Assembly: GCA_036803205.1 (NCBI GenBank)
Contig: DAIRUS010000001.1
Location: 39,573-103,572, forward strand
Origin: DAIRUS01 sp036803205
Lineage (GTDB): Bacteria; Patescibacteriota; Minisyncoccia; Minisyncoccales; GBS-2
Direction of reading: 5' to 3'
DNA: 64,000 nt
Under the pieces are notes generated by a model. It had not been told where the DNA came from. It did no database searches and saw nothing but the letters and a program-made list of their open reading frames with translations. Made by a program: the position numbers and the translations under genes. Positions 41,941 through 50,712 of the stretch are shown in pieces. Each line of letters starts with the position of its first letter. The stretch's first letter is position 1.

Positions 41941-43521
41941 ATGCCAGAAGAAAAGAGAGAACAATTTTTAAGCTTTCAACCTCAGGAAATTTCCTTCCGG
42001 GAGAAAAAACCTAAACCGAAAGTCTTCACCTCGATTTTGATTTTGGTCCTAATTCTTTTTGCCGGATTGATCGGAATTTTAGCTTCTAGAATGTGGGATC
42101 CGCTTTGGAATCCTTTTCGACCAGCACCAGAAAGAGTAATTGAAAAAATGTTTTTAGAAATGAAAAAAATCAAAACTTCCCAGAGGAAAGCCGGGTTTTC
42201 AATAAAAGGAGAGAACGGAGAAAAATTAGAACTGACTATCAAAACAGAAGGAAAAATAGACAAGATTAACCCCGAAAATCCAAAAATTGAAGAACGTTTT
42301 GACCTCCTTTTCCAAAGTGATTTTGAAGAAACGCCCCTGGGCATAAAATTTGCTTTTAGTGGAGAGTCGAAGGTAATAGATAATGTTTTTTATATAAAAT
42401 TTACTAAATTGCCCTCAATCCCTGGCTTAGAAATAATTGGGGTAATTTTTCCTTCAATTAGAGACCAATGGATTAAAATCGATAAAGAGTCATTGATTGA
42501 ATATATGAAAAAAGTCTTTCCCGAGAAATGGACGCCAGAAACGGAAAGGATGATAAAGGAAAGTTTCGAAAGGCAAAAAACTTTCGAAAAGGAGGCTGGA
42601 GAAAGACTAGAAGAGATTTTGAGGAACAAAAAGCTTTTTATCGTAAAAAAAGAATTGCCTGATGAAAAAATTGAGGGAGTAAAAGTTTATCACTATGTCA
42701 TTAGTCTGAACCATGAAGAAATTATCCGAACCATTCCTGAAATTTTAAAGGTAGTCGAAGAAACAGTATTAAAAGAATATGGAGCCTCACCAACAATAGA
42801 GATGGATGAAGAGTTTGAGAAAAAAATGAGAGCAATTTTTGATAAGATTGGAGAAATAGAAGGAGAGCTTTGGATCGGGAAAAAAGACTATCTTCTTTAT
42901 CGGGTTAAAGGGAAAAAAGTTTTTGACTTGAGCAAATTAACTGAAAATAAAGAAAAAGGTTATTTCACAATTAAGATAGAGATTGAAAATTCTCGATTTA
43001 ATCAGCCAGTGGAAATTAGTCTTCCTGCTGAATTTAAAACCATCGAAGAAGCTTTAGATCCACTCTTCCAGGGAATAAAAAAAAGAGGACAAGCGGCAGC
43101 AGACCTCCAGCTCAAAATGTCTCTTAACTATTTGTATTTTTTAGCCAAAGAAATATATTCGAAAGAAAAGTCGTACAAGAATCTTTGTCTTAATTTTACC
43201 CTTAATGAAAATGAGAAAAATTATGGAAAAGATTTGTTCCAGCTAGAAAATGATATTAAAGAAATTCAAGGAGGGCGATTAAAACTTTCTTGCTATAGCC
43301 TAACTGACTCTTATTGTGTGACCGCTGATTTAGTTTCGAGAGTGGGTAAATTCTGCCTAGATTCTTCAGGTAAAGTTTGGGAAATTAGTGCCACTTCTAG
43401 CTGCATAGGAGGTACTTCAAAAGACCCTTATCGTTGTCCCGAAGCCAAAACAGAGGAGATTCAACCTTACGAATTGGAATTTCCCCTAGAAGAGTTATTT
43501 CTCCCTCAAACTTCACCCTAG
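41941..43521 (+). CDS. Membrane-anchored exported protein: LppX-like domain plus pilin-like C-terminus
   Basis: A 526-residue protein. A single membrane segment (about residues 32-52) is followed by a long extracytoplasmic part. Residues about 65-380 contain repeated beta pairs (FSIKGENGEKLELTIKTEGK ... GELWIGKKDYLLYRVKGKK), the layout of LppX/LprG-like lipid-binding proteins. Residues about 385-510 start with a helical LNYLYFLAKEIYSKEKSY and end in CYSLTDSYCVTADL, KFCLDSSGKVWEI, which is the C-terminal pattern of type IV pilin-like proteins in CPR. No lipobox is seen. The two-part structure is inferred. Confidence 0.6.
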   Translation: MPEEKREQFLSFQPQEISFREKKPKPKVFTSILILVLILFAGLIGILASRMWDPLWNPFRPAPERVIEKMFLEMKKIKTSQRKAGFSIKGENGEKLELTIKTEGKIDKINPENPKIEERFDLLFQSDFEETPLGIKFAFSGESKVIDNVFYIKFTKLPSIPGLEIIGVIFPSIRDQWIKIDKESLIEYMKKVFPEKWTPETERMIKESFERQKTFEKEAGERLEEILRNKKLFIVKKELPDEKIEGVKVYHYVISLNHEEIIRTIPEILKVVEETVLKEYGASPTIEMDEEFEKKMRAIFDKIGEIEGELWIGKKDYLLYRVKGKKVFDLSKLTENKEKGYFTIKIEIENSRFNQPVEISLPAEFKTIEEALDPLFQGIKKRGQAAADLQLKMSLNYLYFLAKEIYSKEKSYKNLCLNFTLNENEKNYGKDLFQLENDIKEIQGGRLKLSCYSLTDSYCVTADLVSRVGKFCLDSSGKVWEISATSSCIGGTSKDPYRCPEAKTEEIQPYELEFPLEELFLPQTSP

Positions 43522-43568
43522 GCAGGCTTGTTAAAGCTCTTCAAGAAGTAAAATTTATATTTTCCTAA

Positions 43569-44468
43569 ATGTTGCCCAATTATTTAATTCTTTCTAAAGA
43601 AGAAATAGATTTTAGAATTAAAAAACTTTTTAAAAAGTTAGAAAAGTGCGAAATTTGTCCAAGAAAATGCCGCAAAAATAGATTAAAGGAAGAAAGGGGA
43701 TATTGTAATTTAGGTTTTTTGCCAATGGTTTCAGCTTATCATCCTCATTTTGGCGAAGAAAGCGTTTTGGTGGGAAAATATGGCTCAGGAACAATTTTTT
43801 TCACCTCTTGTAATCTTACCTGTCTCTATTGCCAAAATTATGAAATTTCTCAATTAAGAATTGGCAAAGAAATTTCTTTTGAGGAATTGACGGAAATGAT
43901 GATTAGTTTACAAAATCGAGGTTGTCACAATATCAATTTAGTCACTCCCACCTCTCAAGTCCCCCAAATTGTCAAAGCTCTCTCAATTGCCATTGAAAAA
44001 GGTTTGAAAATTCCTATAGTTTACAACACCAATGCCTATGATTCGGTTGAGACCTTACAATTATTAGACGGCATTATAGATATTTATATGCCTGATGCTA
44101 AATATTCAGATGATAAAATTGCTCTGAGATATTCTAATGCCCAAAATTATTTTGAAATAATGAAGTTGGCGATAAAAGAAATGTACCATCAGGTAGGCGA
44201 TTTAATTTTGAATGAGGATGGGATAGCTGTTAAAGGTTTATTAGTAAGACACTTGGTTTTGCCAAATGGATTGGCTGGTTCTGAAAAAATTTTTCAATTT
44301 TTAGCTAAAGAAATTTCAAAAAATGTATTTTTAAACATCATGGATCAGTACTGGCCTGCCTGGGAGGCTTTTGAATGCCCTGAGCTTTCAAGGAAAATTT
44401 CTGAACAAGAATATCAAAGAACAATTGACTTAGCCAAAAAAGCCGGCTTAAAAAGACTTTACCGATGA
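43569..44468 (+). CDS. Radical SAM protein of the PflA-like (COG1313) group
   Basis: A 299-residue enzyme. The radical SAM motif is TSCNLTCLYCQNYEIS (cysteines C-x3-C-x2-C, about residues 78-93). An additional N-terminal cysteine group (C-EICPRKCRK...GYCNLG) probably binds another cluster. VTPTSQVPQIVKAL and YMPDAKYSDDKIALRYS are typical of this pyruvate-formate-lyase activase-like family. The target glycyl or other substrate is not in the window. It overlaps a CapA pseudogene by four bases. Confidence 0.88.
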   Translation: MLPNYLILSKEEIDFRIKKLFKKLEKCEICPRKCRKNRLKEERGYCNLGFLPMVSAYHPHFGEESVLVGKYGSGTIFFTSCNLTCLYCQNYEISQLRIGKEISFEELTEMMISLQNRGCHNINLVTPTSQVPQIVKALSIAIEKGLKIPIVYNTNAYDSVETLQLLDGIIDIYMPDAKYSDDKIALRYSNAQNYFEIMKLAIKEMYHQVGDLILNEDGIAVKGLLVRHLVLPNGLAGSEKIFQFLAKEISKNVFLNIMDQYWPAWEAFECPELSRKISEQEYQRTIDLAKKAGLKRLYR

Positions 44469-45468
44469 AAAAATTTTTTCTTTTTTGGACAATTTTTCTT
44501 TTTGTCGCTATTTTTTTTGATTTTTTCTTTTAGTTGAAATCGGAAAATTTGAAAGGGAAATTTCTGAGATTTTTTAACTCAGATACCTGCCCCCTTTTTA
44601 AAGTGTCGGTTTCAGCCAATTACTCTTTTTTTGGGGGTGATATTATGTTGGCAAGGGGAGTTAAGGAAATGGTTGAAAAATATGGCCAAGGTGATTATAA
44701 ATTCCCTTTTTAAAAAATTGCTGATTCTTTAAAGGAAGCTGATATTTTGTTCGGAAATTTAGAAGGACCAATTTCTGATAAAGGGAAAAAAGTTGGTTCA
44801 ATTTATTCATTCAGGATGGACCCAAAAGCAATTGAAGGGTTAAAATTTGCCGGTTTTGATGTCGTTTCGGTGGCTAACAATCACATCTTCGATTATGGCC
44901 GAGAGGCAATGGAAGATAATTTTTTAAGATTAAAAGAAGCCGGTATTGATTATATTGGCGGTGGTTTTAATCAACAAGAGGCTTGCTCGGCGATAATAAA
45001 AGAGATTGAAAGTACTAAAATTGCCTTTTTGGCTTTTACCAATTTAGGATCAAAAAGTTGGCAAGCCAACGATAATCTATCTGGCATTTGTTGGTTGGAT
45101 GAGAAAATCGAAGATTATGTGAAAAAAGCAAAAGATAAAACTCATTTGCTTATAGTTTCAATGCATTTTGGTCCGGAATATCAATCTTCTCCGACGGCCG
45201 AACAAGAATATTTTGCTAGGTTAGCCATTGATTCAGGAGCAAATTTGGTCATTATCCCAACGTTGTTCAGCCAATAGAACAATATAAAGATGGTTATATT
45301 GCTTATTCTCTTGGCAACTTTGTTTTTGATCAAAACTTTTCCGAGAAAACAATGAAAGGGCTTTTATTGAAAGTTTTAGTTGAAAATAATAAAATTAAAG
45401 AACTTATTCCAATTGAGATCAAAACCAACCAGCATTTTCAACCAGAAATCGCCAAAAATGCTTTCTAA
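44465..45468 (+). pseudogene. CapA-family (poly-gamma-glutamate synthesis type) pseudogene
   Basis: The gene begins with a membrane segment (MKKFFLFWTIFLFVAIFF) but stops at about 44531. The homologous frame continues with GDIMLARGVKEMVEKYGQ and stops again at 44711, then reads DILFGNLEGPIS through SVANNHIFDYG and MHFGPEY (44747 onward). A frameshift near 45255 breaks HHPHV-like HYPNVVQPIEQYKDG, IAYSLGNFVFD and the remaining C-terminus to 45468. Three disruptions make a functional protein unlikely. Confidence 0.85.
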
Positions 45469-45682
45469 TTTTGGTAAAATCTTAATATTTTTAGGATTTT
45501 TATTAATTTTTATTGGAATTTTATTTCTTTTTGGTTCAAAAATCCCTTTTTTTGGAAAGTTGCCAGGCGATATTTATATTAAAAAAGAAAATTTTACTTT
45601 TTATTTTCCAATTACAACTTGTTTTTTAATAAGCATTATTTTATCAATCATTTTTTATATTATTTTCCGGTTTTTCAAATAA
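45458..45682 (+). CDS. DUF2905 membrane protein
   Basis: A 74-residue protein of the DUF2905 family: FGKILIFLGFLLIFIGILFL (membrane helix 1), FFGKLPGDIYIKKENFTFYFP, then a second helix FLISIILSIIFYIIF. The start is ATG 45458; the longer frame from 45380 lies in the capA relic. Function unknown. It overlaps the 3' end of the capA pseudogene. Confidence 0.85.
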   Translation: MLSNFGKILIFLGFLLIFIGILFLFGSKIPFFGKLPGDIYIKKENFTFYFPITTCFLISIILSIIFYIIFRFFK

Positions 45683-45784
45683 ATTTGCCCTCTTTCAAAC
45701 TTTATTCAAGTTAAATTTATGCCTCAAATTCACTGCCCCAAAAAATTCAATCCCCAAAATTTAAAAAAATACCGTCCCTAATTT

Positions 45785-45818
45785 ACTTAATTATTTTGCG
45801 ATCGCAATATATTTAAGT
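45785..45818. promoter_or_regulatory. 34-bp near-perfect palindrome centred on GCGATCGC
   Basis: Arms match at 15 of 17 positions, core TTGCGATCGCAA (45796-45807). It ends at the base before the THEP1 start codon, so any bound protein or folded RNA would block initiation. A second palindrome with the same core lies upstream of the nitroreductase gene. Confidence 0.7.
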
Positions 45819-46340
45819 ATGAAGAAGAATGTTTTAGTTAGTGGGCCGCCGGGAGCTGGAAAGACTACTTTAATTAAGGAGGTTTTAAAGGAATTAAAAT
45901 TGGATGGGGGCGGTTTTTACACTTCTGAGATTCGCGAACAAAACAAAAGATTGGGCTTTAAAATAATTACTTTGGATGGCAAAGAAGGAATTTTGGCTCA
46001 TCGAAATATAAAAACTCCCTATAGGGTTAGTAAATACAGCGTGAATATAAAAGATTTAGAAGAAATCGGCGTCAAATCAATTTTAAATGCTTTAAAAGAA
46101 AACAAAATTGTAGTAATTGATGAAATTGGAAAGGCAGAGATGTTTTCTGATAAATTTAGAAAGGCAGTTGAAGTTGCTTTAAATAGTAAAAACAAAGTTT
46201 TTGGGACAATAAAGATGACATCTGACTCTTTTACTGATAAAATTAGGAGAAGGAAAGATACAGAAGTCTTTTATTTAACAAGAGAAAACTGGCAGGAGGT
46301 TAAGGCAAAAATAAAAGAATTTATTTTCGACGCTTTATAG
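45819..46340 (+). CDS. THEP1-type nucleoside-triphosphatase
   Basis: A 173-residue P-loop NTPase. Walker A is SGPPGAGKTTLIKEVL (residues 8-23), Walker B is KIVVIDEIGKAEMFS (about 94-108), and GGGFYTSEIR after Walker A is characteristic of the THEP1 family, found in archaea and thermophilic bacteria. A late FGTIKMTSDSFTDKIRRR motif completes it. Cellular role unknown. The start codon directly follows the palindrome at 45785-45818. Confidence 0.9.
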   Translation: MKKNVLVSGPPGAGKTTLIKEVLKELKLDGGGFYTSEIREQNKRLGFKIITLDGKEGILAHRNIKTPYRVSKYSVNIKDLEEIGVKSILNALKENKIVVIDEIGKAEMFSDKFRKAVEVALNSKNKVFGTIKMTSDSFTDKIRRRKDTEVFYLTRENWQEVKAKIKEFIFDAL

Positions 46341-46351
46341 TTTCAGAAAAC

Positions 46352-48868
46352 ATGGAAACATCATTTTCTAAATTTACAAACAAAAAAAAGGAAGAGACGT
46401 TGGAGATTTTAAAGAGCAGGGAAAGCGGTTTAACCGAAAAGGAGGCTGAAGCATTAAGAAAGATTTATGGCCCAAACGAAATCAAAGAAAGAGAAATTTC
46501 TCCTTTTGAAATTCTTTTAAGGCAGTTCAAATCTGTCTTTTTCTATTTACTTATTGCTGCCGGAATTTTGGCTTTTTTCTTTGGAGAAAAAATTAATTCA
46601 ATTCTAATTCTTATCTTCGCTTTTTTAAATGTCGTTTTGGGATTCTTTCAAGAATTTAAAGCCCAACGAGCACTTTCTCTTTTAAAGGAATATTTTCCTC
46701 CGGATGCTAATATTTTAAGAAATGGGAAAGAAAAAATTATTGATAAAAAATTTTTGGTTCCCGGAGATATCGTTATTTTAGAAACAGGCGATGTTGTCCC
46801 GGCCGATTTGAGGATTTTGGAGGCAAAAAATTTATTAGTTGATGAGTCAATTTTGACAGGAGAGTCCGAACCGGTGGCAAAAATTTCAGAAGAATTGGAA
46901 AAGGAGACAAGAGAAATTTTTGAGGCAAAAAATATTTTATTTTCCGGAACTTTTTTGGCTTCTGGAAAAGCAAAAGGGATTGTAATTTCAACTGGCAAAA
47001 ATACTGAAATCGGAAAAATTGGAAAGTTAATTGCCAAAATTGAAAGACCGAGTGTTTACGAAAAAGAAATGATTAGTTTTTCAAAAGTAATTTTAAAATT
47101 TGTCATTTTGACAGTTGTTTTTATCTTCTTAGCCAACCTCTTAATTAAAAGACAACAAAATTTGATTGACTTTTTACTTTTTTGTTTGGCCCTAATTGTC
47201 GGCATCGTTCCTGAAGCTTTGCCGGTTGTCGTCGGCGTTTCTCTTTCAAATGGAGCCTTGAAATTGGCAAAAAGAAACGTTTTGGTGAAAAGATTGACGG
47301 CGATTGAAGACCTGGGAAACGTCGAAATTTTATGTACCGACAAAACCGGAACAATTACTGAAAATAAATTAATTTTAGAGGAAATTTTTTCTCAGGATGA
47401 AAAAAAATGTTTAGAATTTTCATTTTTCGCCACTTCTTTACTTGAAAAAGAAACCGAAATTGTGAAAAATCCTTTTGACCTAGCTATTTTTGAAAAGTTA
47501 GGAGAAAAGGCGAAGGAATTAAAAAAGGCAAAATTAATTTCAGAAATTCCGTTTTCTCCTCATAGACTAAGAAACAGCACCTTAGTTGAAAACGAAGGAA
47601 AAAAATTTTTAATTTTGAGAGGAGCGCCTGAAAAAATTTTGGAATTGGTAAAAGATGGATTAGATAGAGAAGAAATAATGAAAAAAGTAAAAGAAAAGGG
47701 AAGAGAGGGAAAAAGAGCTTTGGCAATTGCTTTTAAAGAACTTGAGAAAGAAAATTATTCAGAAGAAGACGAAAGGGGTTTGGAATTTTTAGGGCTTTTA
47801 TTTTTTGTTGACCCATTAAAAAAAGACGCTAAAACAACAATTAATTTGGCGAGAAAACTGGGAGTCCAAATTAAAATTTTAACCGGCGATTCGGCAGAAG
47901 TGGCTAGCCAGATTGGCAGAGAAATTGAATTAATAGAAAAGGAAAACGAAGTGATTTTGGGTAGGGACTTGGAAAAACTTCCGGAAAAAGAATTTGATGA
48001 AGCCTGTCAAAGATATTCTATTTTTGCCCGAGTTTTACCAGAGACGAAATTGAAAATTATAAAATCTTTAGAGAAAAAATATGAAGTTGGTTTTATTGGC
48101 GAGGGAATAAATGATGCGCCAGCCCTGAAAATTGCCAACGTTGCCATTGTCGTAAAGGGAGCGGCCGAAATCTCAAAAGAGGCCTCAGACATTATTTTGC
48201 TGAAAGACGATTTAAAAACAATCGTTGAAGGAATAAAGTTGGGAAGAAACATCTTTTCCAACATTCAAAAATATATAAAAGCCACTCTCTCAAGTAATTT
48301 TGGAAATATGTACTCGCTGGCAGGAATTTCTCTCTTTTTTCCTTTTTTGCCGATGCTTCCAACCCAGATTTTGCTTTTAAATCTTTTAACCGATTTGCCC
48401 TTAGTAGCCATTGCCACCGACACCTTGGATGTTGAAGAATTAAAAAAACCAAAACTCCAAAAATTCTCCCAGATCTTCCCCTATATTTTCTTTTTAGCTG
48501 TCATTAGCTCCCTTTTTGATTTTATCTTTTTTGGGATTTTTTATAGTCAAGGAGAAAAAGTAATTCAGACCCATTGGTTTTTACTCTCGGTATTAACAGA
48601 AATTTTCATCATCCTTTCGGTAAGAACGAGAAAATTCTTTTTGTTAGCCAAATCGCCAAGCCAAATTTTGATTTTTCTTGCTATTTTCGTTTGGCTTTTT
48701 TCTTTCATTTTGCCTTTCACAAAATTTGGCCAAAATTACTTTTACTTTATTCTACCAACCCTTTCCTCAATTTTAATCATCGTCTCAGTTTCCATGGCAT
48801 ATTTAACCGCTAATGAAATTGTAAAATATTTTTACTTTAAACACTTAGTCGGGAGACCAGTTGATTAA
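46352..48868 (+). CDS. mgtA: P-type ATPase, MgtA-like (P3B) cation transporter
   Basis: An 838-residue pump with about ten membrane helices. Actuator motif is DESILTGESEPVAK, the phosphorylation motif CTDKTGTITENK, and KILTGDSAEVAS the nucleotide site. The membrane part PEALPVVVGVSLSNG and the C-terminal SSNFGNMYSLAGISLFFPFLPMLP, LLNLLTDLPLVAIATD and KKPKLQ pattern are MgtA-like, suggesting Mg2+ transport. The hinge reads GEGINDAP where almost all P-type pumps have GDGxNDAP. The 3' end overlaps rtcA convergently by 24 bases. Confidence 0.85.
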   Translation: METSFSKFTNKKKEETLEILKSRESGLTEKEAEALRKIYGPNEIKEREISPFEILLRQFKSVFFYLLIAAGILAFFFGEKINSILILIFAFLNVVLGFFQEFKAQRALSLLKEYFPPDANILRNGKEKIIDKKFLVPGDIVILETGDVVPADLRILEAKNLLVDESILTGESEPVAKISEELEKETREIFEAKNILFSGTFLASGKAKGIVISTGKNTEIGKIGKLIAKIERPSVYEKEMISFSKVILKFVILTVVFIFLANLLIKRQQNLIDFLLFCLALIVGIVPEALPVVVGVSLSNGALKLAKRNVLVKRLTAIEDLGNVEILCTDKTGTITENKLILEEIFSQDEKKCLEFSFFATSLLEKETEIVKNPFDLAIFEKLGEKAKELKKAKLISEIPFSPHRLRNSTLVENEGKKFLILRGAPEKILELVKDGLDREEIMKKVKEKGREGKRALAIAFKELEKENYSEEDERGLEFLGLLFFVDPLKKDAKTTINLARKLGVQIKILTGDSAEVASQIGREIELIEKENEVILGRDLEKLPEKEFDEACQRYSIFARVLPETKLKIIKSLEKKYEVGFIGEGINDAPALKIANVAIVVKGAAEISKEASDIILLKDDLKTIVEGIKLGRNIFSNIQKYIKATLSSNFGNMYSLAGISLFFPFLPMLPTQILLLNLLTDLPLVAIATDTLDVEELKKPKLQKFSQIFPYIFFLAVISSLFDFIFFGIFYSQGEKVIQTHWFLLSVLTEIFIILSVRTRKFFLLAKSPSQILIFLAIFVWLFSFILPFTKFGQNYFYFILPTLSSILIIVSVSMAYLTANEIVKYFYFKHLVGRPVD

Positions 48869-49864
48869 ATTTCCCTTGATTTCAAATTTCCCCTCTAAAA
48901 ATTTTTCCACTGTCCAGATATTTGTTTTACAGTGATTAGTAATTTCGGAAACAGTAACCTGGCTTTTCTTAAAAGAAAGGGCTAAAAAAGGAATAATCTG
49001 GTCAGCCAAATGTTTATCTAAACAAGCTCCGGTTTTTTGTTCTTTTAATAATTCTAAAGCCGCTTCTTTTCCAACATCTTCTGCTCTTTTACCAAATTTC
49101 CCTAAATTGTCCGTTCCAATGATTGAGCCATCAAACTCGGCGACTAAACAAATTTGGCTTCCCGGACAACGGGTATCATAATATTCAGTTTTTTCTTCAA
49201 TGGGTAATTTTAATTTTCCTAAAACTTCTCTTACTCCGGCTACCTGACGCTCAGCCACCTTTTTTTCTTTTAAATGATTGGAAGCGCCAGAAATTATGAA
49301 AAGTTTTTTTAGATTACCTCTTTCAATTAAATGGACGGGTTTTAATTTTGTAGGGAAAACATCAAGCTCAATCTTTGCCCCACCCTCAGGATAATATCCT
49401 CGCCTTAAAATATTTATTTTAACTGTTCCCCCTATCTTCTCTAAAATTTTTAAAAAAACTAATCTAAAATGGTCAATTGTTGGTGAAAAGAAAGTATCGG
49501 TAGCGCCGCCGTCAAAAGTAATTTTCACTGGTTTTTGGGAAAAAAGAGCCGGTGGAATTAAAGTTTGCAAAACTAAAGTGATGCTTCCTGCCGTTGGAAT
49601 TTTTACCAAGATGTGTTCTTTAGAGATGTTTCCAGGATAAAATTTAATTTCTTCACTGCCCAAAAAGTCGCCTTCTATTTCTCCATCGCAGAGTTGAGCC
49701 AAAGCCCGTATTCCCAGAAGATGCTGAGCCTGAAGTCCCGGTTTGGGTCTTGATTTTCGGATATTGAAAACCCGACAAGGGAGTTTTTTTATTGCCGAAA
49801 GGGCAACAGAGGTACGGAGAATTTGGCCTCCAGCCTCAAGATACCCCCCATCAATTTCAATCAT
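48845..49864 (-). CDS. rtcA: RNA 3'-terminal phosphate cyclase RtcA
   Basis: A 339-residue enzyme converting RNA 3'-phosphate to 2',3'-cyclic phosphate via an adenylylated histidine. It has IDGGYLEAGGQILRTSVALS, RPKPGLQAQHLLG, PTAGSITLVLQTLIPPAL, the RGYYPEGGAKI motif and the C-terminal GACLDKHLADQIIPFLAL with the catalytic histidine. The usual GGTDV stretch reads GGATDTFFSP here. Cyclic-phosphate ends are substrates for RtcB (22910), so both ends of RNA repair are encoded. It is convergent with the MgtA-like gene. Confidence 0.95.
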   Translation of the reverse strand: MIEIDGGYLEAGGQILRTSVALSAIKKLPCRVFNIRKSRPKPGLQAQHLLGIRALAQLCDGEIEGDFLGSEEIKFYPGNISKEHILVKIPTAGSITLVLQTLIPPALFSQKPVKITFDGGATDTFFSPTIDHFRLVFLKILEKIGGTVKINILRRGYYPEGGAKIELDVFPTKLKPVHLIERGNLKKLFIISGASNHLKEKKVAERQVAGVREVLGKLKLPIEEKTEYYDTRCPGSQICLVAEFDGSIIGTDNLGKFGKRAEDVGKEAALELLKEQKTGACLDKHLADQIIPFLALSFKKSQVTVSEITNHCKTNIWTVEKFLEGKFEIKGNLINWSPD

Positions 49865-49928
49865 ATTATTATTTTAAATGAAATTTTTGAAAATTGGAAA
49901 TATTTATTCTAATCTTTTCTTAAATCTC

Positions 49929-49956
49929 TTGACAAGTTTTTTTAATTGGCTATAAT
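49929..49956 (+). promoter_or_regulatory. Strong promoter of the greA leader
   Basis: TTGACA (49929-49934), 16-bp spacer, perfect TATAAT (49951-49956). Start expected near 49963, seven bases before a 43-codon leader ORF. Confidence 0.8.
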
Positions 49957-49969
49957 TAAGATATTAAAG

Positions 49970-50101
49970 ATGATGAATATATTAACAAAAATTAGCAGAT
50001 TAAATTTTTTAACTGGATATACCAGCAGAAATTTTATACTTCAAATTAAAAAATGTCCACAGGAGCTAAGAGGGGGGTTTAGTAAAAAGAAGAAACGTTA
50101 A
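49970..50101 (+). CDS. 43-codon leader ORF upstream of greA
   Basis: Starts with a double ATG a few bases after the predicted transcription start: MMNILTKISRLNFLTGYTSR, then NFILQIKKCPQELRGGFS and a basic KKKKR end. Its stop is at 50099-50101. The ORF overlaps the 5' arm of an antiterminator (50072-50082), so translation could decide which stem forms. No homologue is known to me; whether it is translated is unproven. Confidence 0.4.
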   Translation: MMNILTKISRLNFLTGYTSRNFILQIKKCPQELRGGFSKKKKR

Positions 50102-50154
50102 TTAGAAAGTTCAATAACTAAAAAGCTGAACCTCCCAGAATAGGAGGTTCTTTT
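50072..50154 (+). promoter_or_regulatory. Attenuator: alternative terminator/antiterminator before greA
   Basis: Terminator: GAACCTCC (50128-50135), loop CAGAATA, GGAGGTTC (50143-50150), then TTTT. Competing stem: GGGGGGTTTAG (50072-50082) can pair with CTGAACCTCCC (50126-50136) over 11 positions with two G-U pairs. The two cannot exist together. The greA ATG is at 50162. Confidence 0.7.
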
Positions 50155-50161
50155 GCTAAAT

Positions 50162-50635
50162 ATGCCCAAAAAAATTTATTTAACCAGAGAAGGACTTGAA
50201 AGATTAAAAAGGGAATACGAAGAATTGAAAAAGCTGAAGCTTGCTAAAACAAAAGGAGAAAGACCCGAAATTTTACATTCAGAAGATTTAAATCCCGAAT
50301 ACCTGACGTTTCAAGAAGATTTAAATTTTTTGGAACTTCGTGTTGCTGAGCTTGATTATATTTTGAAAAATTCTCAAATAATTAAAATTCCTCCGAAGGC
50401 AAAACAAAATATCGTTGATTTGGGAGCAACCGTAACCTTAGAGGATACAAACGGTGCAGTTAACGAGTTTACTCTCGTTGGGACATTAGAAGCCAATCCT
50501 AGCGAGGGAAAAATCTCTTTAGAGTCTCCGGTAGGAAAAGCCCTTTTAGGACGTAAAATTGGGGAAGAGGTTGTTATTACTTCACCGATAAGAGTAGTTT
50601 ATAAAATAAAAAAAATTAGGTATCAACTTAGTTAA
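50162..50635 (+). CDS. greA: Transcription elongation factor GreA/GreB
   Basis: A 157-residue protein that rescues backtracked RNA polymerase. The start is ATG 50162 (the TTG at 50153 overlaps the terminator loop arm). N-terminal coiled coil: PKKIYLTREGLERLKREYEEL and the loop around LNPEYLTFQEDLNFLELRVAEL. C-terminal FKBP-like domain has VDLGATVTLEDTNGAVNEFTLVG and SLESPVGKALLGRKIGEEV. It is preceded by a possible attenuator and followed by a strong terminator. Confidence 0.93.
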   Translation: MPKKIYLTREGLERLKREYEELKKLKLAKTKGERPEILHSEDLNPEYLTFQEDLNFLELRVAELDYILKNSQIIKIPPKAKQNIVDLGATVTLEDTNGAVNEFTLVGTLEANPSEGKISLESPVGKALLGRKIGEEVVITSPIRVVYKIKKIRYQLS

Positions 50636-50673
50636 AAATTCATTTTTTAGTTTTAAGATTTGAAGATATATGG

Positions 50674-50706
50674 TATACTCAGCATAGGGCTGAGTATATT
50701 TTTTTG
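50674..50706 (+). terminator. Strong intrinsic terminator after greA
   Basis: TATACTCAGC (50674-50683) pairs perfectly with GCTGAGTATA (50689-50698), followed by T8. It ends only seven bases before the HD-protein start codon. Confidence 0.92.
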
Positions 50707-50712
50707 AAATAG

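Noticed and set aside
47056..48452. Several minus-strand ORFs inside the P-type ATPase gene
   Set aside because: Shadows of a strongly conserved coding sequence; no family motifs.
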